From assembly GCF_023159225.1 (NCBI RefSeq), contig NC_063162.1, positions 92,093,880 through 92,157,879 on the forward strand: DNA of 64,000 nt, written 5' to 3'. This document shows positions 36,101 through 47,789 of the stretch, piece by piece. Below the pieces are notes generated by a model. That model made no database searches, was not told where the DNA came from, and worked only from the letters and a program-made list of their open reading frames with translations. Each line of letters starts with the position of its first letter. Position 1 is the stretch's first letter. Position numbers and translations under genes: made by a program. This stretch comes from Perognathus longimembris pacificus. Lineage: Eukaryota; Chordata; Mammalia; Rodentia; Heteromyidae.

Positions 36101-36186
36101 TCACACAAAGGTTTTCAAAGCTGGCTTTGTGTCTGTGACCTGTCACACAGGAACTCACAGCATGGTGGATGTCCTCCTCATTCTCG
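36101..36186 (+). other. Candidate plus-strand exon (antisense to HDAC9), unproven
   Basis: TTAACTTTTTTTCTAG precedes this 86-nt segment and GTGAGTGC follows it, a good acceptor and donor pair on the plus strand. Two of three frames are open. I do not recognise a protein. It lies about 220 bp from the HDAC9 microexon but on the opposite strand. It may be chance. Confidence 0.2.
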
Positions 36187-36407
36187 GTGAGTGCTATGTT
36201 GCCACTATCTCAAAATTCTTAATGACTTTTGAACAAAGAGTTGTACATTTGGCAATTTGCTTTGCAAATTATACTGCCAGTTCTGAAGGCTAATATCTTT
36301 ACTGAAAAGCAATATTACATATAACTGAGTAGTAAAACATGAAAGGATTTTTTTGGGGAAGGGGGTAAGTCTGTGATATTTAAAAGAAATAAAAAAGTCA
36401 TACTTAC

Positions 36408-36457
36408 CCCAAGTCCACCACAAGGTAATGAGGAAAAATACTTTTGAGAATCATCAC
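36408..36457 (-). CDS. HDAC9: HDAC9 50-nt microexon carrying the structural-zinc cysteine
   Basis: A 50-nt exon on the minus strand completes the split Gly codon (GT) and encodes DDSQKYFSSLPCGGLG. The acceptor is CTTATCCTATAG|GTGATG preceded by a pyrimidine-rich tract. The donor is GGG|GTAAGT, a near-consensus site. The Cys in LPCGG aligns with HDAC4 Cys751, counted back from the GHH catalytic motif in HDAC4. In class IIa structures that residue completes the zinc site started by the H-x-C-x-C cluster two exons upstream. The length is not a multiple of three, so skipping it shifts the frame. The exon is too short to show as an open frame and was found by homology and splice borders. It lies 6.4 kb from the upstream exon and 20.4 kb from the downstream one. 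Confidence 0.95.
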
Positions 36458-37142
36458 CTATAGGATAAGAAGAAATGAAAAAGACACAGATTAAAACTAT
36501 AAATACAGTAAGTTTGTTATTAGCATTTATTAATTTGTTATATTATGTTACATGGCATTTGTCATTTGACTCAGAAAGATGTTACTTCTATTTAAGACCA
36601 ACTTTCAGTAAAATTAATATCAGTATGGTCTTATCTATGTATACCCAGGAAGATCTCACAGCAAATGAATATAAATGTTACATGGAAAATATATTATAGC
36701 ACATGGATGGACACATACAAATAAAATTTAGGTCCAATTTTTTAATTGACCAACACATTCATATTGCGTATTATTATTTCAAAACATTATGATTTCTAGG
36801 ACGTATATTAACCACTTACTGAATATATTCCTCCAGTGGTATTTTAAGCCATGGGGTTTATAAAACCACACATCAGCATTTTTTAACTACTTAATATACT
36901 AAGATATTGTCTCAAATGTACTTACTTTTTTATAATTTCTATTTAATTAACTAAGTATTGTTCTTTATAAGCTAGAAATAGCTGAATTTTCTTAAGATAT
37001 AAAGTCAAGTATACCATAAGCCTCAACATTCACAATTTTTTAGACAAAACACTACAAGAAAGATAATCCCATTCAGGAATCTGAATCAATGTAAATATAA
37101 TATCGATGTAAATTTAAAAATATCTTCTCCGAAATGATATTC

Positions 37143-37350
37143 CAAGCCAGGTGCTCGTGGCTCATACCTAGATACTCAGGAGACTAAAATTGAGAGAATC
37201 GTGATTTGAGACCTGCTCAGAAAATCCCACAAGAGTGCCTCTCTCAAGACTCTATTGCAAGTGGGAGAGGGCCAGCTGAGCTAGCAAGCCAAGCAAGTGT
37301 CAGGCCCTGAGGTGAAAGACTAGTATAGGCAAAAATAAATAAATAAATAA
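37143..37350 (+). mobile_element. B1-type dimeric SINE
   Basis: GCCAGGTGCTCGTGGCTCAT head and TAGATACTCAGGAGACTAAA (B1), then CAAGCAAGTGTCAGGCCCTGAGG from the right monomer and an (AAAT)n tail. Confidence 0.75.
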
Positions 37351-37904
37351 AAATAAAACAACAACCCCACAATGGCATCTGCCAAACGTCTTCATTGTGA
37401 TATATCTTAGAACTGACACTGTGGGATTTTTGTGATTATTTTGTTAGCCTGAACTTCAGTTTTCTACATTATCTACTTTGTGAATAGAGATAACAAAAAA
37501 AGAGCTCCTAAACCTCTAGCACTAAAATCGACTTGAATGGTAAAGACAGTACATTGCCATTTCTCAGTCAAAGGGATCTGAAGGACTTGAATTGGTCATT
37601 CACCAGATCAGTGATAGAACCAGGTAAAAATCTATCATTTAACTACACCATTCATGTGTCTTACTGATAACCAATTAAATAAGTCGTTAATTAAAAAAAA
37701 AATTTCTGGTTGAATCCACACGGCATATTGGTAAATGTTTAGGTAGGTTATATTTCCAATGAGAAAAATATTGTTTTGGAAATAATAAATTATATTAATT
37801 GATTTGTTAAATGACATTACTAGCAGTTAGAAAATAATAAAGAAAAATCATGAACAAAACAAATAAATTTAATTATATGGAGAGATCATCATAAAACTTT
37901 TAAA

Positions 37905-37990
37905 CAATGAGGCTGTAGGTCAGGGACCAAGTACTTGCCTAGAATGTAAGAAGTCATGGATTCAGTCCCCAGAATTGTGAAAAGAAACAA
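37905..37990 (+). mobile_element. ID-like monomeric SINE, old
   Basis: GAGGCTGTAGGTCAGGGACCAAGTACTTGCCTAG ... GGATTCAGTCCCCAG, then an A-rich tail. Confidence 0.65.
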
Positions 37991-38154
37991 TAACAACAAT
38001 AAAAAGATGAGACTTTACTGGGGGAAAAATAAGGATAATAAGGCATAATGTTAACACTGGATTACTGGAAATCAGTAAAACTTTTCCAGAAGCTTCAAGA
38101 TGGCACTGTGTAGAAGGTTAACATTTTCTTGTGATGTTGCTTTTGCTTTCAAAT

Positions 38155-38345
38155 GTGCTAGTCCTGTGGCTTGAACTAGGGGACTGAACTTTTGTGCTCA
38201 AGGTTTGCATTCTACCACTTGATCCACAAATCCACTTCTGGCCTGATAAATAATTGGAGTCTCATGGACTTTCCTACCCAGGCTGGCTTCAAACTATGTT
38301 GCTCAGATTTCAGCCTCTTGAGTAGCTAAGATTATAGGAATAAGC
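38155..38345 (-). mobile_element. B1-type dimeric SINE
   Basis: Reverse complement: TAGTCCTGTGGCTTGAACTAG, CATTCTACCACTTGATCCAC, linker AATTGGAGTCTCATGGAC, and the B1 part AGCCTCTTGAGTAGCTAAGATTATAGG. Confidence 0.88.
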
Positions 38346-39405
38346 CAAAAGCACAAGCAAGCTTGTCGTTTTATTTACTTCTAAGAGTAGGTTGGGGCTG
38401 GCATATTTGAGTAAAAGGTCACAATCCTGGCTTGATAATGCTTTTAAAAAAATAAGGATATTTTTGTATCCTTGAATATGTTGCAAGAATAAATCCATTG
38501 GTTACTTGTGATTTAAATACATTATTTGATAGCTAAAGTTCATTTCCATGATATTTAAAAGAGATGGAAATATTATGATATAATAAAAAAGTTAAGACTA
38601 CTTAAAAATGTTAAACTTTAAAATTGGGAAAACTTTCTGTTCCCAATCCTTGTCTAGCTATATAAGACTGCAAAATCACTTGGTATGTCACAAGATGAAC
38701 AATCTTACTTCTTATTGGCTGCACACAGCCTTCTGCCAATATTGATAATTTTGTATGGCCTGTAACAATATTAAAATATCTAAATGGTCCTTGGTAGGAA
38801 GAAGGTTCTCTGCCATTGCATTAAGAGAATTAAAAAAAAATGATAAGCCTCTTAAGGAAAATTTACTTAGTAATGTTTACATAATACAAAACAGACAAAC
38901 AATAATATAAATGTATTTATATGCAAAATATTTTAAATTTGCTACAATAACTGAATTCGTTAATGTCACTGCATTTTTTAATTCATCAATGGGCTGAAAT
39001 TTGGCTTGTTGTACCATAAAGGGAACTGGTAATGCGAATGATAGGAATATTAATGCTAAGGAAAACCTCGTACTAGAAATGATTGGACACAATGTTTTCA
39101 AAATGCCACCATACAAAGTTTGGAGTATTTAAAGAGATAAATGGTGCCTGCTTTAAAAATTAATCCACAAATGTCTTTTAAGATATAATGACTGATAGGT
39201 CTTGGCACTAAATTTTCATTTATAATCTCCTTCGTAACTCTAAAACTTATCACAAGCATAATGATCAATTTAACTCAGAACTGACACCTCATTTCTGTGT
39301 TGGGAAGGACTGAGTGAGGTATAGGAGTGAAAGGTATGTATAAAGAAAAAAAAGTCTTGATCATGTCTTTCCATTCAGATGTGTCAACTTCAACCTCTTA
39401 GAAGT

Positions 39406-39565
39406 AAATATAAAGTTGGGGGTGGCGGGGGTGAGAGGGAAAGTGGGAGAAATTGCGGGAAGGGGTAATAACACTTTCCGACAAGAAATGTACTCACTAC
39501 TTATATAACTGTAACCCCTCCATTACATCCCTTTCACAATGAAATAAAATTAAATGAAAAAAAAA
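39406..39565 (+). mobile_element. LINE-1 3' end, about 150 bp
   Basis: G-rich tract (GGGGGTGGCGGGGGTGAGAG), then AAATGTACTCACTACTTATATAACTGTAACCCCTCC, AATAAAATTAAATG and poly(A). A possible short TSD AGAAGTA is at 39399-39405 and 39566-39572. Confidence 0.85.
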
Positions 39566-39589
39566 AGAAGTAGCTAAAAAGACAAGTTT

Positions 39590-39818
39590 GTTAGTGCAAG
39601 AGGCTTACTCCTATAATCTGAGCTACTAAGGATGTTTAGATCTGAGGATGGCAGTTCAAAGGCTCACCTGAAAGGAAAGTCTGTGAGACTATTATCTCCA
39701 ATTAACCACCAAAAAGCTAGAAATGGAGCTTGTGATGCAAATGGTAGAATGCTAGCCTTGAACACAAATGCTCAGGGATAGTGTCTAGGTCCTGAGTTCA
39801 AGCCCCAAGATCAACATC
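39590..39818 (+). mobile_element. B1-type dimeric SINE
   Basis: CTCCTATAATCTGAGCTACTAAGG, linker TTATCTCCAATTAACCACC, right monomer GTGATGCAAATGGTAGAATGCTAGCC ... CCTGAGTTCAAGCCCC. Confidence 0.9.

Positions 39819-39819
<1 letters not shown>

Positions 39820-39850
<31 letters not shown>
39820..39850. repeat. (AAT)n microsatellite in a SINE tail
   Basis: Ten AAT units grown from the tail of the SINE before it. Confidence 0.95.
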
Positions 39851-40638
39851 GTAATAATATACAAGCTACAAGAGTCGAAATGTTAAAAAGAGTAAAAAGT
39901 AACTTTTAAATAGAATGGGATAATTCACTAGGACTAAGAAGAAAGACTATCAACTGGATAATTGAACCTAACAGAAAAGTTGAAGTTGTTCAGAAGTATT
40001 TCCAAAGCAGATCTTCATGTTTGAACTAAGGCTTCACAGAATGCAACAGATGGGTTGTATCAAAAATGTTGCCCTGATCGCTGAACAGTATCTGGTATCC
40101 ATGAAATTACATATGTACATAAGGTCTAACACTATAGTCATCAATTATACAAATATTATATTCACTAATTAAAATAAATAGATGGAAGGCCAATTTATTA
40201 GTATTAAAATGTTAAAACCCGAATTATTACTTAGTACTTTCACCATGTGCACATGTGTACCTTTGTGAAGTTCCAAATCATATATTAGAATTAACTTAAA
40301 TCCGTCAATGTTTAAAATGGAACATAATTTAATATTTTCATTAAAATAAGTTCATTTGGAATTTTCAAATTTCTTTAATAAAAATATTGACATGTTACAG
40401 AAAAGTTTGATTTTTGTCAAAGTTTAGATTTAATTTCCCTACCAAATAGGTCTTCACTCTTAAAATGTAGAATACTTGTTTAGTAACATATTTCAAGCTA
40501 CAATGTATGTGTTTATATTTACAACTTGTTTAATTCTAATTTGTTCAAGTAAAGACCAAGAATACCTAGTCATATGACTCAGTTGATTTATACCTTTGGA
40601 ACAGAGTTAAAAACAAATCAGGGAAGAGCTTTTTTTTC

Positions 40639-40758
40639 TTTATTGTTCTTTCTCTCTGTCTGTCTCTCTTTCTTCCTCCCTCCCTGGTCTCCTCCTTCCC
40701 CCCTTCTGTCTGTCTCTGTCTCTGTCTCTCTTTCTCTCTCTCTGTGTATGTGTGTGTC
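40639..40758. repeat. Pyrimidine-rich simple repeat
   Basis: TCTCTCTGTCTGTCTCTC, CTTCCTCCCTCCC and CTGTCTCTGTCTC runs, ending in TGTGTATGTGTGTG. Confidence 0.9.
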
Positions 40759-40982
40759 AATACTGGAGCTTCATAACCTGGGTGTGATCCCTCTTTTTAT
40801 TGTTGCTCAAGGATGGTACTCTATCTCTTGAGCCACAGCTCCACTCTGGTTGTTTGGTTAACTGTAGATAAGAACATCATGAATATCATGCAAGGGGCTG
40901 GTTTTGAACCAACATTCATTCAGATCTCTGCTTCCTTGAATAGCTGGGATTTGCAAGTGTGAGTCACTGGTGCCTGGCTTCT
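40759..40982 (-). mobile_element. B1-type dimeric SINE
   Basis: Reverse complement: CAATACTGGAGCTTCATAACC, GGTACTCTATCTCTTGAGCC, linker GGTTAACTGTAGATAAGAAC, B1 part TTGAATAGCTGGGATTTGC ... CACTGGTGCCTGGC. Confidence 0.82.
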
Positions 40983-41228
40983 TTTCTCTCAACTAAATTA
41001 AAAATTACTCACATGGATACATCCCAGTATACTTCCTTGTATCTTGAGTATTTTGACTTTTTAAAAAAATAAACCCATGCAAATTAAAATGTCTGGCTTA
41101 CTTCATTTTTGTAGTTAGTTGGGTAGAAGTATTAATTGATGTTAAAATTATTATTGTATAGTATCCATAGTGAATAAGAGGTATTTTGTATAAAGTAACT
41201 GCATGCATAGATATTGTTTTCCTCAAAA

Positions 41229-41345
41229 AATCAAGAGCCAGGCATAGTTGCACAGGCATGCAATCCCAATACTTGGGAGGCCGAGGTAGGAGGATCATGA
41301 GCGTGAGTTACATAGTGAGACCTTGTCTTAAAAAGATTTATAAAA
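41229..41345 (+). mobile_element. B1 monomer (7SL-derived SINE)
   Basis: AGCCAGGCATAGTTGCACAG, CCCAATACTTGGGAGGCCGA, GGATCATGAGCGTGAGTTAC, AGTGAGACCTTGTCTTAAAAA. A single monomer without the tRNA-like half. Confidence 0.85.
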
Positions 41346-41579
41346 ACAATAAAGACAACAACAAAATAAAAACAGAACTAAAAACCAAATGTTTAGAGAA
41401 TAGGTATTCAGGCTGAATGTGTTAGTATATAACTTTAATTCTACTATATTCTTTTATCATCATATTTTACCCATATTTTCTCTACAAAGCTAAAGTCATC
41501 TTTATGTTTCCTTTCTGCCTACTTTCCCTCAGCTACCACACCTAACCTGACCACACAAACTTTCAAAAACACAATTTCA

Positions 41580-41794
41580 GGGGCTGGGAATATGGCCTAG
41601 TGGCAAGAGAGCTTGCCTCAAATACATGAAGCCCTGGGTTCGATTCCCCAGTACCACATATATAGAAAACAGCTAGAAGTGGCACTGTGGATCAAGTGGC
41701 AGAGTACTAGCCTTGAGCAAAAAGAAGCCAGGGACAGTGCTCAGGCCCTGAGTTCAAGGCCCAGGACTGGCCAAAAGAAAAAAAATTTAAAAAG
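41580..41794 (+). mobile_element. IDL-Geo dimeric SINE
   Basis: Both monomers, A-rich tail. TSD AACACAATTTCA at 41568-41579 and 41795-41806. Confidence 0.95.
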
Positions 41795-42866
41795 AACACA
41801 ATTTCATTCACAGGCATTTACTACATGGATTTGAGGGTACTAGTCACTAACTTGTAAAAGGCAGCTCATGTTTTCATATATAGTTGCTAACTTTTCCTTA
41901 TAATTATTTTTATCTTGCTTATCAATTATATGTCATATAACTTCTCTCAAATTTTTAGGCTCAGTTAACATAAATAATTCATAAAATAATACCACATTAG
42001 TGAAAAAGTTCAATTTGAACTGACTCAATAAGGTTTGTTTGAAATAAAAGGATAAGAAATAGTCTTACCATGCCCTTGTTCCTTAAGACACTTAAAATAT
42101 AACTATTTCACACATATTTCCATGTACTATACTGTTGTTCAATTATAAAAGGCTATTACAAAATATAATTGTTTCAACTATTTTGCTGCTAATGTTTTTT
42201 TAATCTGTTGCTTCAACAGATGTATATGAAGTTTATATAAAACCTTGCAACTTAAATTTTATTTGAAGTTTGATGACAAAGTTGTGAAAAAAATAAATTC
42301 TGTTTTATTTATTGTCTACTGGTACCATTTACTGTGTTATTTAATTCCCCTTAGTGAGACATATTTTAAATAGATAGTACTGAGTTGTTAAAAGGTAGTG
42401 TTCTAGGCGTGCACAATGATAAGTTTTCATTTAAAATAAATTATACTGTCATCTTTGTGTGTTAAGATCATAGAAAAAAACTGAATCACACACACAAATG
42501 GGAAAACTAAAGATTCATTTACATATTTGTATGAAAAGATCTTCTTTCAGTTTAAGCATATAAGCAAATTGGACAATGCATACCATCCCTACTAACCAAA
42601 ACACACTATTAAAATCTGCCTTTCAAATGGTAGATAATTTTAAAGTAAACTTCCTAGAAAAGACATAAATTGCCTTTTTCTAGTACAGAAATTTCTTAAT
42701 CTGCATTGATTTCTGTGATACTTAATTCATTCCACAGAGGCATGCTGTTGGAAAAAAACTGATTTCTTTGTCACACTGCTTTCCAAGTATTTTGAATTGA
42801 CACTAGCACTGACTGATGATAGTTCTGGAATGTGCTGCTCTCAGTAGAAGGGAGGCCCATACAGAC

Positions 42867-42987
42867 CTAGAAGTATCCTGGGGTCCAGCTTCTGTCCATC
42901 CAGGGGGCTGGTGCCGTATAACAGTGAGTGATGTTCAGAATGAATAAGCTGTATTTCCTCCAGGCTGGCTTTTCGACCTTGAATTCG
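42867..42987 (-). CDS. HDAC9: HDAC9 coding exon
   Basis: This 121-nt minus-strand exon encodes [20 protein letters not shown] followed by [20 protein letters not shown] plus the first base of a Gly codon. It continues the deacetylase domain directly after the zinc-cluster exon (KCE|RIQ). The acceptor is TTTTCTTTCAG|CGAATT at 42988 and above. The donor is CTAG|GTCTGT below 42867, a GT donor that is poor at positions +3 and +4 compared with GTRAGT. The exon starts in phase 0 and ends in phase 1, matching the next exon. The segment follows the class IIa pattern of a basic RGRKA motif and HSEHH helix before the LPCGG loop. Two residues (Ile in QLIHS, Ser in GTSPL) differ from the human protein as I remember it, which suggests ordinary species divergence. 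Confidence 0.96.
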
Positions 42988-45632
42988 CTGAAAGAAAACA
43001 ACAGAAACCTATGGTCCTCCACTGACAATATTTAGAAGAAAATGAGACCTCAAGTCCCATTTAAGATGATTAATAATGGGCTGAGTTTCATCATGCAGGA
43101 ATGTGACACTGATTTGCTTGGTAAAGTACCATAATAATACATGAAAAACGAGTGTGTGCAATGTTCACATCCAATGGGATTGCTGATGCCTAAACAGGCA
43201 ATTTCACATAATGCATATTCTTTTTGGCATAAAAAGCAAATTTATAACAAAGAAAGTATTACTTGACTCTTGGAAATCTCACAGTTCCAAAGCTGGCTAC
43301 AGTTTTTCTGGTAAGTAAATCTGTTATGGTCTTAGTTTACACTTACCTGAAGAGGTTATAAAAATCATTTATTTTTCATTAACACAAAAATACTATTGTA
43401 GTAAATGTACTGGATTATCACAGCCAGGCAAATCCCTTCATGTGTGTATTTCTCATTGTGGCATTACTCTGAACTGATGTTTCCCAAAGCAGGTCCCCTG
43501 GGATCCATAACAGTTGGGGATCTGTTTATCAATCCAATGGGGGTAAGGTCAGCACATAAATTTGGAGTAAATATTTAGAAACTTTCATGGCTATTTGACA
43601 GATATTTTACAAAAGTTTGTGGAATCTAATGAAATCATATGTGCCTTCGACTTTAATTTCACTTTGTAATATTTAGTTTTAAATGTATTTTAATACAAGT
43701 GTTAGTCTGTGACAGATTGGAAACTAAGCAGAGACAAAAATCACTGTGCGACAATTAGAGGCAATTAGAGATGTTCTAGACTCTGACATTTTTCTTTTCT
43801 TTCTTTTGTTAACACTTAAGGGAGGCAGAATTCCACTCCATCTAACAAAGAATGGTCCTTCCTCCTAGACAGAGCTGTGTGGTAATTAAAACTCAATTAG
43901 TCAACATGGGATGTATTTTTTTCCTAGCCACATTTCTCTGTGCATCTGTGAGTCCACTACACATTGTGCAACATTTGGAAATTGCTGTATTCCCCAAAAA
44001 CTACTAATTTCCCTCAAAGAACATATCACCACAAGTCAGAAAAGTGATATTTAAAGTAGAGAACTGTAGTCAAATTCAGAGAATTATGTGCAGGTAATGA
44101 TATTCTCCTATGGCTGAGACCACCGATACACCAGTTGACTTGAAAACACCCCTGTCCCAGGACCAGGACCATCTCAGATTCAGCCTTCCACCTCCAAGGT
44201 GATGGGGCTATTGTTGAATGTTCTGTGGTTCACTAAGGGAGCAGTTGGGAAAACTTCTCTACGCAGACACTCAGGGCTTACTGGACAGGAGGCAGAGTTG
44301 TGCTTGTCATTAAAATATATGGTCAGGTCACAGTGAGAGAGGAATAGAGGACATCTAAAGGGCAAACAGAGGAGTAACATAAAGCAGAATTTTATTAAGA
44401 TTGCCAATTTGTGCCAAATTAACCAATACTTGTGAAATTTTCTTTGCTATTGTATACAGTGTCCTATTTTTGACATGATTATTTAGTATTGTGTAATCTG
44501 ACTTAAATTTCCAGAAAAAATATGTTTTAAAGAAATTATACTCAAGTAGATAAGATGAGAATTCTCATGCTGAGGACCAAACTAAATGTAAGGATGGCTT
44601 TCTGATCAGTTGTTATTCTGATCAACAAACAAATATTGTACCAGATGTTTTACATATAAACATGAAATTGGGAAAATTTTATAAAGACCAGAACAACCAA
44701 AGAACTAGAATGGTAATAAAAAATAAATAAAATGAATAGGAGAAAGTCGAAAGTCACCATGGCAGGGAAATTTTAAATGTAAGATTTCAGTGTCTGGAAA
44801 ATCCCCCAAGATAATAATGGGAACTCCATGTTTGAGTCATCTGAAGTTGGAAAGAACAGAGCACTAGAAAGCAGACTGTGACTACCAGCCCTAAGCGTAT
44901 AATAATGAACACCACAAAATAAAGGGATTTTTAGCTCTCATTTCTATGGGTCTGTGACATCCTCCCCCACTACTCTCACATATGTTGATGGTATGAAACA
45001 CTGATCATCTTAAACAATGACAATTCTGTAGTTAATCATCAGAGCCTTGTTTTGACTACATCATAATCTTTCCTTGAATTTCCCACTCCCTTTTGGTAGA
45101 AAGATGTTTTTTCCAGATCTAAATTGAATTTTTTAATCGGTAGTAATAAATATTTATGCTTCCTTCACTATTTGTACAAATTTACACATTATGTACTTTC
45201 ACATTTGTCTCCAGTGTTTCTCATGTTCTCCCACAATGCCATAGCCTTCCAGCTGAATGATCAATCACACGTTTGAACAATGATCTGGTAACAAGATTTA
45301 CTGTAATAGACAGTAGCTCAAGTGCTAGTGAATCCTGAGAGGACACCTGCTGAGCCCACTCATCCTGGAGTGGAACATCACTGTCTGGCCATGAGCATCT
45401 GGCCCAGCTTTGCAGCCCTGCTTATTCTGCAGACCTCGAGATTTCTCCTCACCATTCAAATGTACCACTGCCCTTACATTTTTACTTTCTTTTCTCTTTC
45501 TTCTCTTTTTACCAATTCTTGACTCTCACAAAATGTATTATATTAGTTCATTAGAGTATTATAATAAATACTTATTGAATAACAGTTACATGTGATATGG
45601 AAAAGTATTCTTTTTTCTAACTTGTTTTGTTT

Positions 45633-45930
45633 TGTATTGTATTGGTCCTGAGGCTTGAACTCAGGGCCTGGGTGCTGTCCCTGAGCTTTTGTGCTTAGTA
45701 CTCCTAACACATTGAGCCACAGCGCCACTTCCAGCTTTCTAGTAGTTAATTGGAGCTAAGAGTCTCACCAATTTTCTTGCCTGGGCTAACTACTAACCTC
45801 AATCCTCACATCTCAGCCTCCTGAATAGCTGGGATTACAACCATACCTGTTCCTGGCTTATACATTTTTTGAATCAGAATCTCACTATATAACCCAAATT
45901 GGCCTTAAATTCAATCTGCATTCTTATCTT
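45633..45930 (-). mobile_element. B1-type dimeric SINE plus an adjoining B1 piece
   Basis: 45633-45860: TTGGTCCTGAGGCTTGAACTC, CACATTGAGCCACAGCGCCA, linker TAGTTAATTGGAGCTAAG, TCAGCCTCCTGAATAGCTGG. 45861-45930 adds AATCAGAATCTCACTATATAACCCAAATTGG, the reverse complement of a B1 3' part. Confidence 0.88.
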
Positions 45931-46010
45931 TCACACACACACATATGTGTATATATATATATACATACATATATAGATACATGCATATGTGTGTAAACAT
46001 GTATGTGTAC
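45931..46010. repeat. CA/TA/TG compound simple repeat
   Basis: CACACACACACATATGTGTATATATATATA and further degenerate units. Confidence 0.9.
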
Positions 46011-46097
46011 TTGTACAAAGGAGTTACCATTCAACAAGTGGTTTTTCCTGCTTGAGTTTTGTGATTACAGGTAAATATCACCATATCCCAGAAAGAA

Positions 46098-46410
46098 GTA
46101 TTTTTTTTTTTTTGGCAGTACTGGGGTTTGAACTCAGAACCTCCTATTACTGAGCAGACTCTCTACCACCTAAATGACACTCTAGCTCATTTTTGCTTTA
46201 GTTATTTTTCAAATAGTGTTTCATATTGTGCTCAAGGTGGCCTAGACTGTCATCCCCCTACTTAAATACATTGGATGCCAGACCCAACTTTTTTAATAAG
46301 TTGAATTCTCACTAACTTTTTTTGCCTGAGGCATACTCACACTATGATCCTGCTGGCTCCCCAGTAGATGGGATTACAGGTTTGCCCCATCATGTCAAGC
46401 AAGTACTCCT
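46098..46410 (-). mobile_element. Composite ID/B1 SINE, old
   Basis: T run, then GGCAGTACTGGGGTTTGAACTC and CAGACTCTCTACCACC (ID-like), GCTTTAGTTATTTTTCAAATAG, and finally CCCAGTAGATGGGATTACAGG ... ATCATGTCAAGC (B1 head). The architecture differs from the standard dimer. Confidence 0.7.
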
Positions 46411-46624
46411 TTTGTTTCTGCTGCTGATAAAAGAACAAGCTCCACCAAGATAGTGTATATTTCCACAAAAAGAGAGTAATGAAACTCTGCCCAATAAGTA
46501 CAACACTCCCTCCTATAGAAAGGATTAGAAGAAAACATATTTTGAGGCCTGTATTTCACAGTCATTACTGAGGGAACTCTCTGGATGATTCAGCTAAGAA
46601 TACTGACATTTTAACTCCATTCCT

Positions 46625-46870
46625 TCCATTTCTTTCTTATTTTTTCCTTCCTTCCTTCTTTCCTTTTTTCTTTTATTTCTTCCTTACTTTCTGCTTTCCT
46701 TCTTTTTCTTTCTCTCTTCCTATTTTTCCTCCCTCCCTACTTTCTTTCCTTCCTCCCTCCCTCCCTCACTCCATCCCTCCCTTCCTCTTTCCCTTCCTTC
46801 CTTCCATCTTTCCTTCCTTCCTTCCTTCCTTCCTTCCTTCCTTCCTTCCTTCCTTCCATTCTTTCTTTCA
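46625..46870. repeat. Long polypyrimidine tract with (TTCC)n core
   Basis: About 245 bp with almost no purines; 46811-46857 is uninterrupted TTCC. Confidence 0.95.
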
Positions 46871-47714
46871 TAGCACACAGGTTATTCTTTAGAGGTTCCA
46901 CTCTGCTACTTTTTCATTATATGCCTTCAATGTGTCATGTTCAACTTTCCTCTAATATGGAGATCTCTAAAAGTTCCATTTTTCATCTAGTCATTCATTT
47001 GCTTGTGCTCAAATATAGATATTCCCATTTCATCCCTTCTATTTTCTACTTCCTGTGTACTCCTAATTCCTTCATTTCTTTCTCAAGATGCTCTCTACAG
47101 TCAAAGGTCAGAAGCATAATGAGTCACAAAATAGAGTAAAGTGCTCTGCTAATCTTAATTTAGGGATCCACTGGTTTCCGTTCTCAGAGATACTTAGTCT
47201 GCCAGATGTCTATGTGGAGTTATCTATGATGTGCTGACCAAAAAGATTTTTGAGAATTCTGAGCATACTGGAACACTCAATACTTTAAAAGGAAAAAGTT
47301 CATCTTGCTTGAGATACAAACAAAGATCTTAAATAGTTTACTAGTATGGTCTCAGAACACAATCTTATAGCTCTGCTTATATCTTCTTAATAAGGCTTCA
47401 TGAGCGAGGACTGTGTTCTTCCCTGTGACTTGGGTTCAATGTCTTTCCTGGGAATAGAAAGGAGCTAATGCTCAAACAGTGCTCACTCTGCTTAGAAATA
47501 TGTTTGCAGTCAGTCCAGACCCTTGAACAGTTTCTATTCAGGATAAAAGTTTGAATCATCATTAAAAATTACCATATCATTGAGTCTCACAACACACCAC
47601 GAATCTTTCCTGAAGAAATAGTCTCTCTGAAATAAAGCCGTTAATACAACCTGATTACAGAAGGAATGTTCTGAACATGATCTACAAAGTCATACTGTGA
47701 CAGGATAAAACACA

Positions 47715-47755
47715 GCCTACCCACACCCACCCACACACAGAGCACACACACGGTA
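47715..47755. repeat. CCCACA/CA-rich simple repeat
   Basis: CTACCCACACCCACCCACACACAGAGCACACACACGG. Confidence 0.8.
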
Positions 47756-47789
47756 TACATTCATTTTTTTTTCTGCCAAGGAGCAGGGA

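Larger units (their letters stand above)
15975..36407 (-). other. HDAC9: HDAC9 intron, 20.4 kb
   Basis: Complete intron between the microexon and the VDSDT exon. It holds six IDL-Geo SINEs, several B1-type dimers, MIR copies, an MLT1 LTR and a CpG-retaining repeat-free block at 32.63-32.96 kb. Stretches with nothing I can name: 16110-17245, 19050-20990, 21870-23170 (partly a candidate conserved block), 24100-24690, 25740-27090, 27320-28010, 29100-31790, 33230-34550 and 34750-36095. Confidence 0.9.
36458..42866 (-). other. HDAC9: HDAC9 intron, 6.4 kb
   Basis: Complete intron between the RIQGRK exon and the microexon. It contains B1-type dimers, one ID-like monomer, one short L1 3' end, one IDL-Geo SINE and one B1 monomer. 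36458-37140, 38350-39398, 39850-40640 and 41810-42866 are AT-rich with no feature I recognise. Confidence 0.9.

Noticed and set aside
43490..43640. TTTCCCAAAGCAGGTCCCCTGGGATCC block resembling an old hAT-type element
   Set aside because: Only a loose resemblance; no terminal repeats found.
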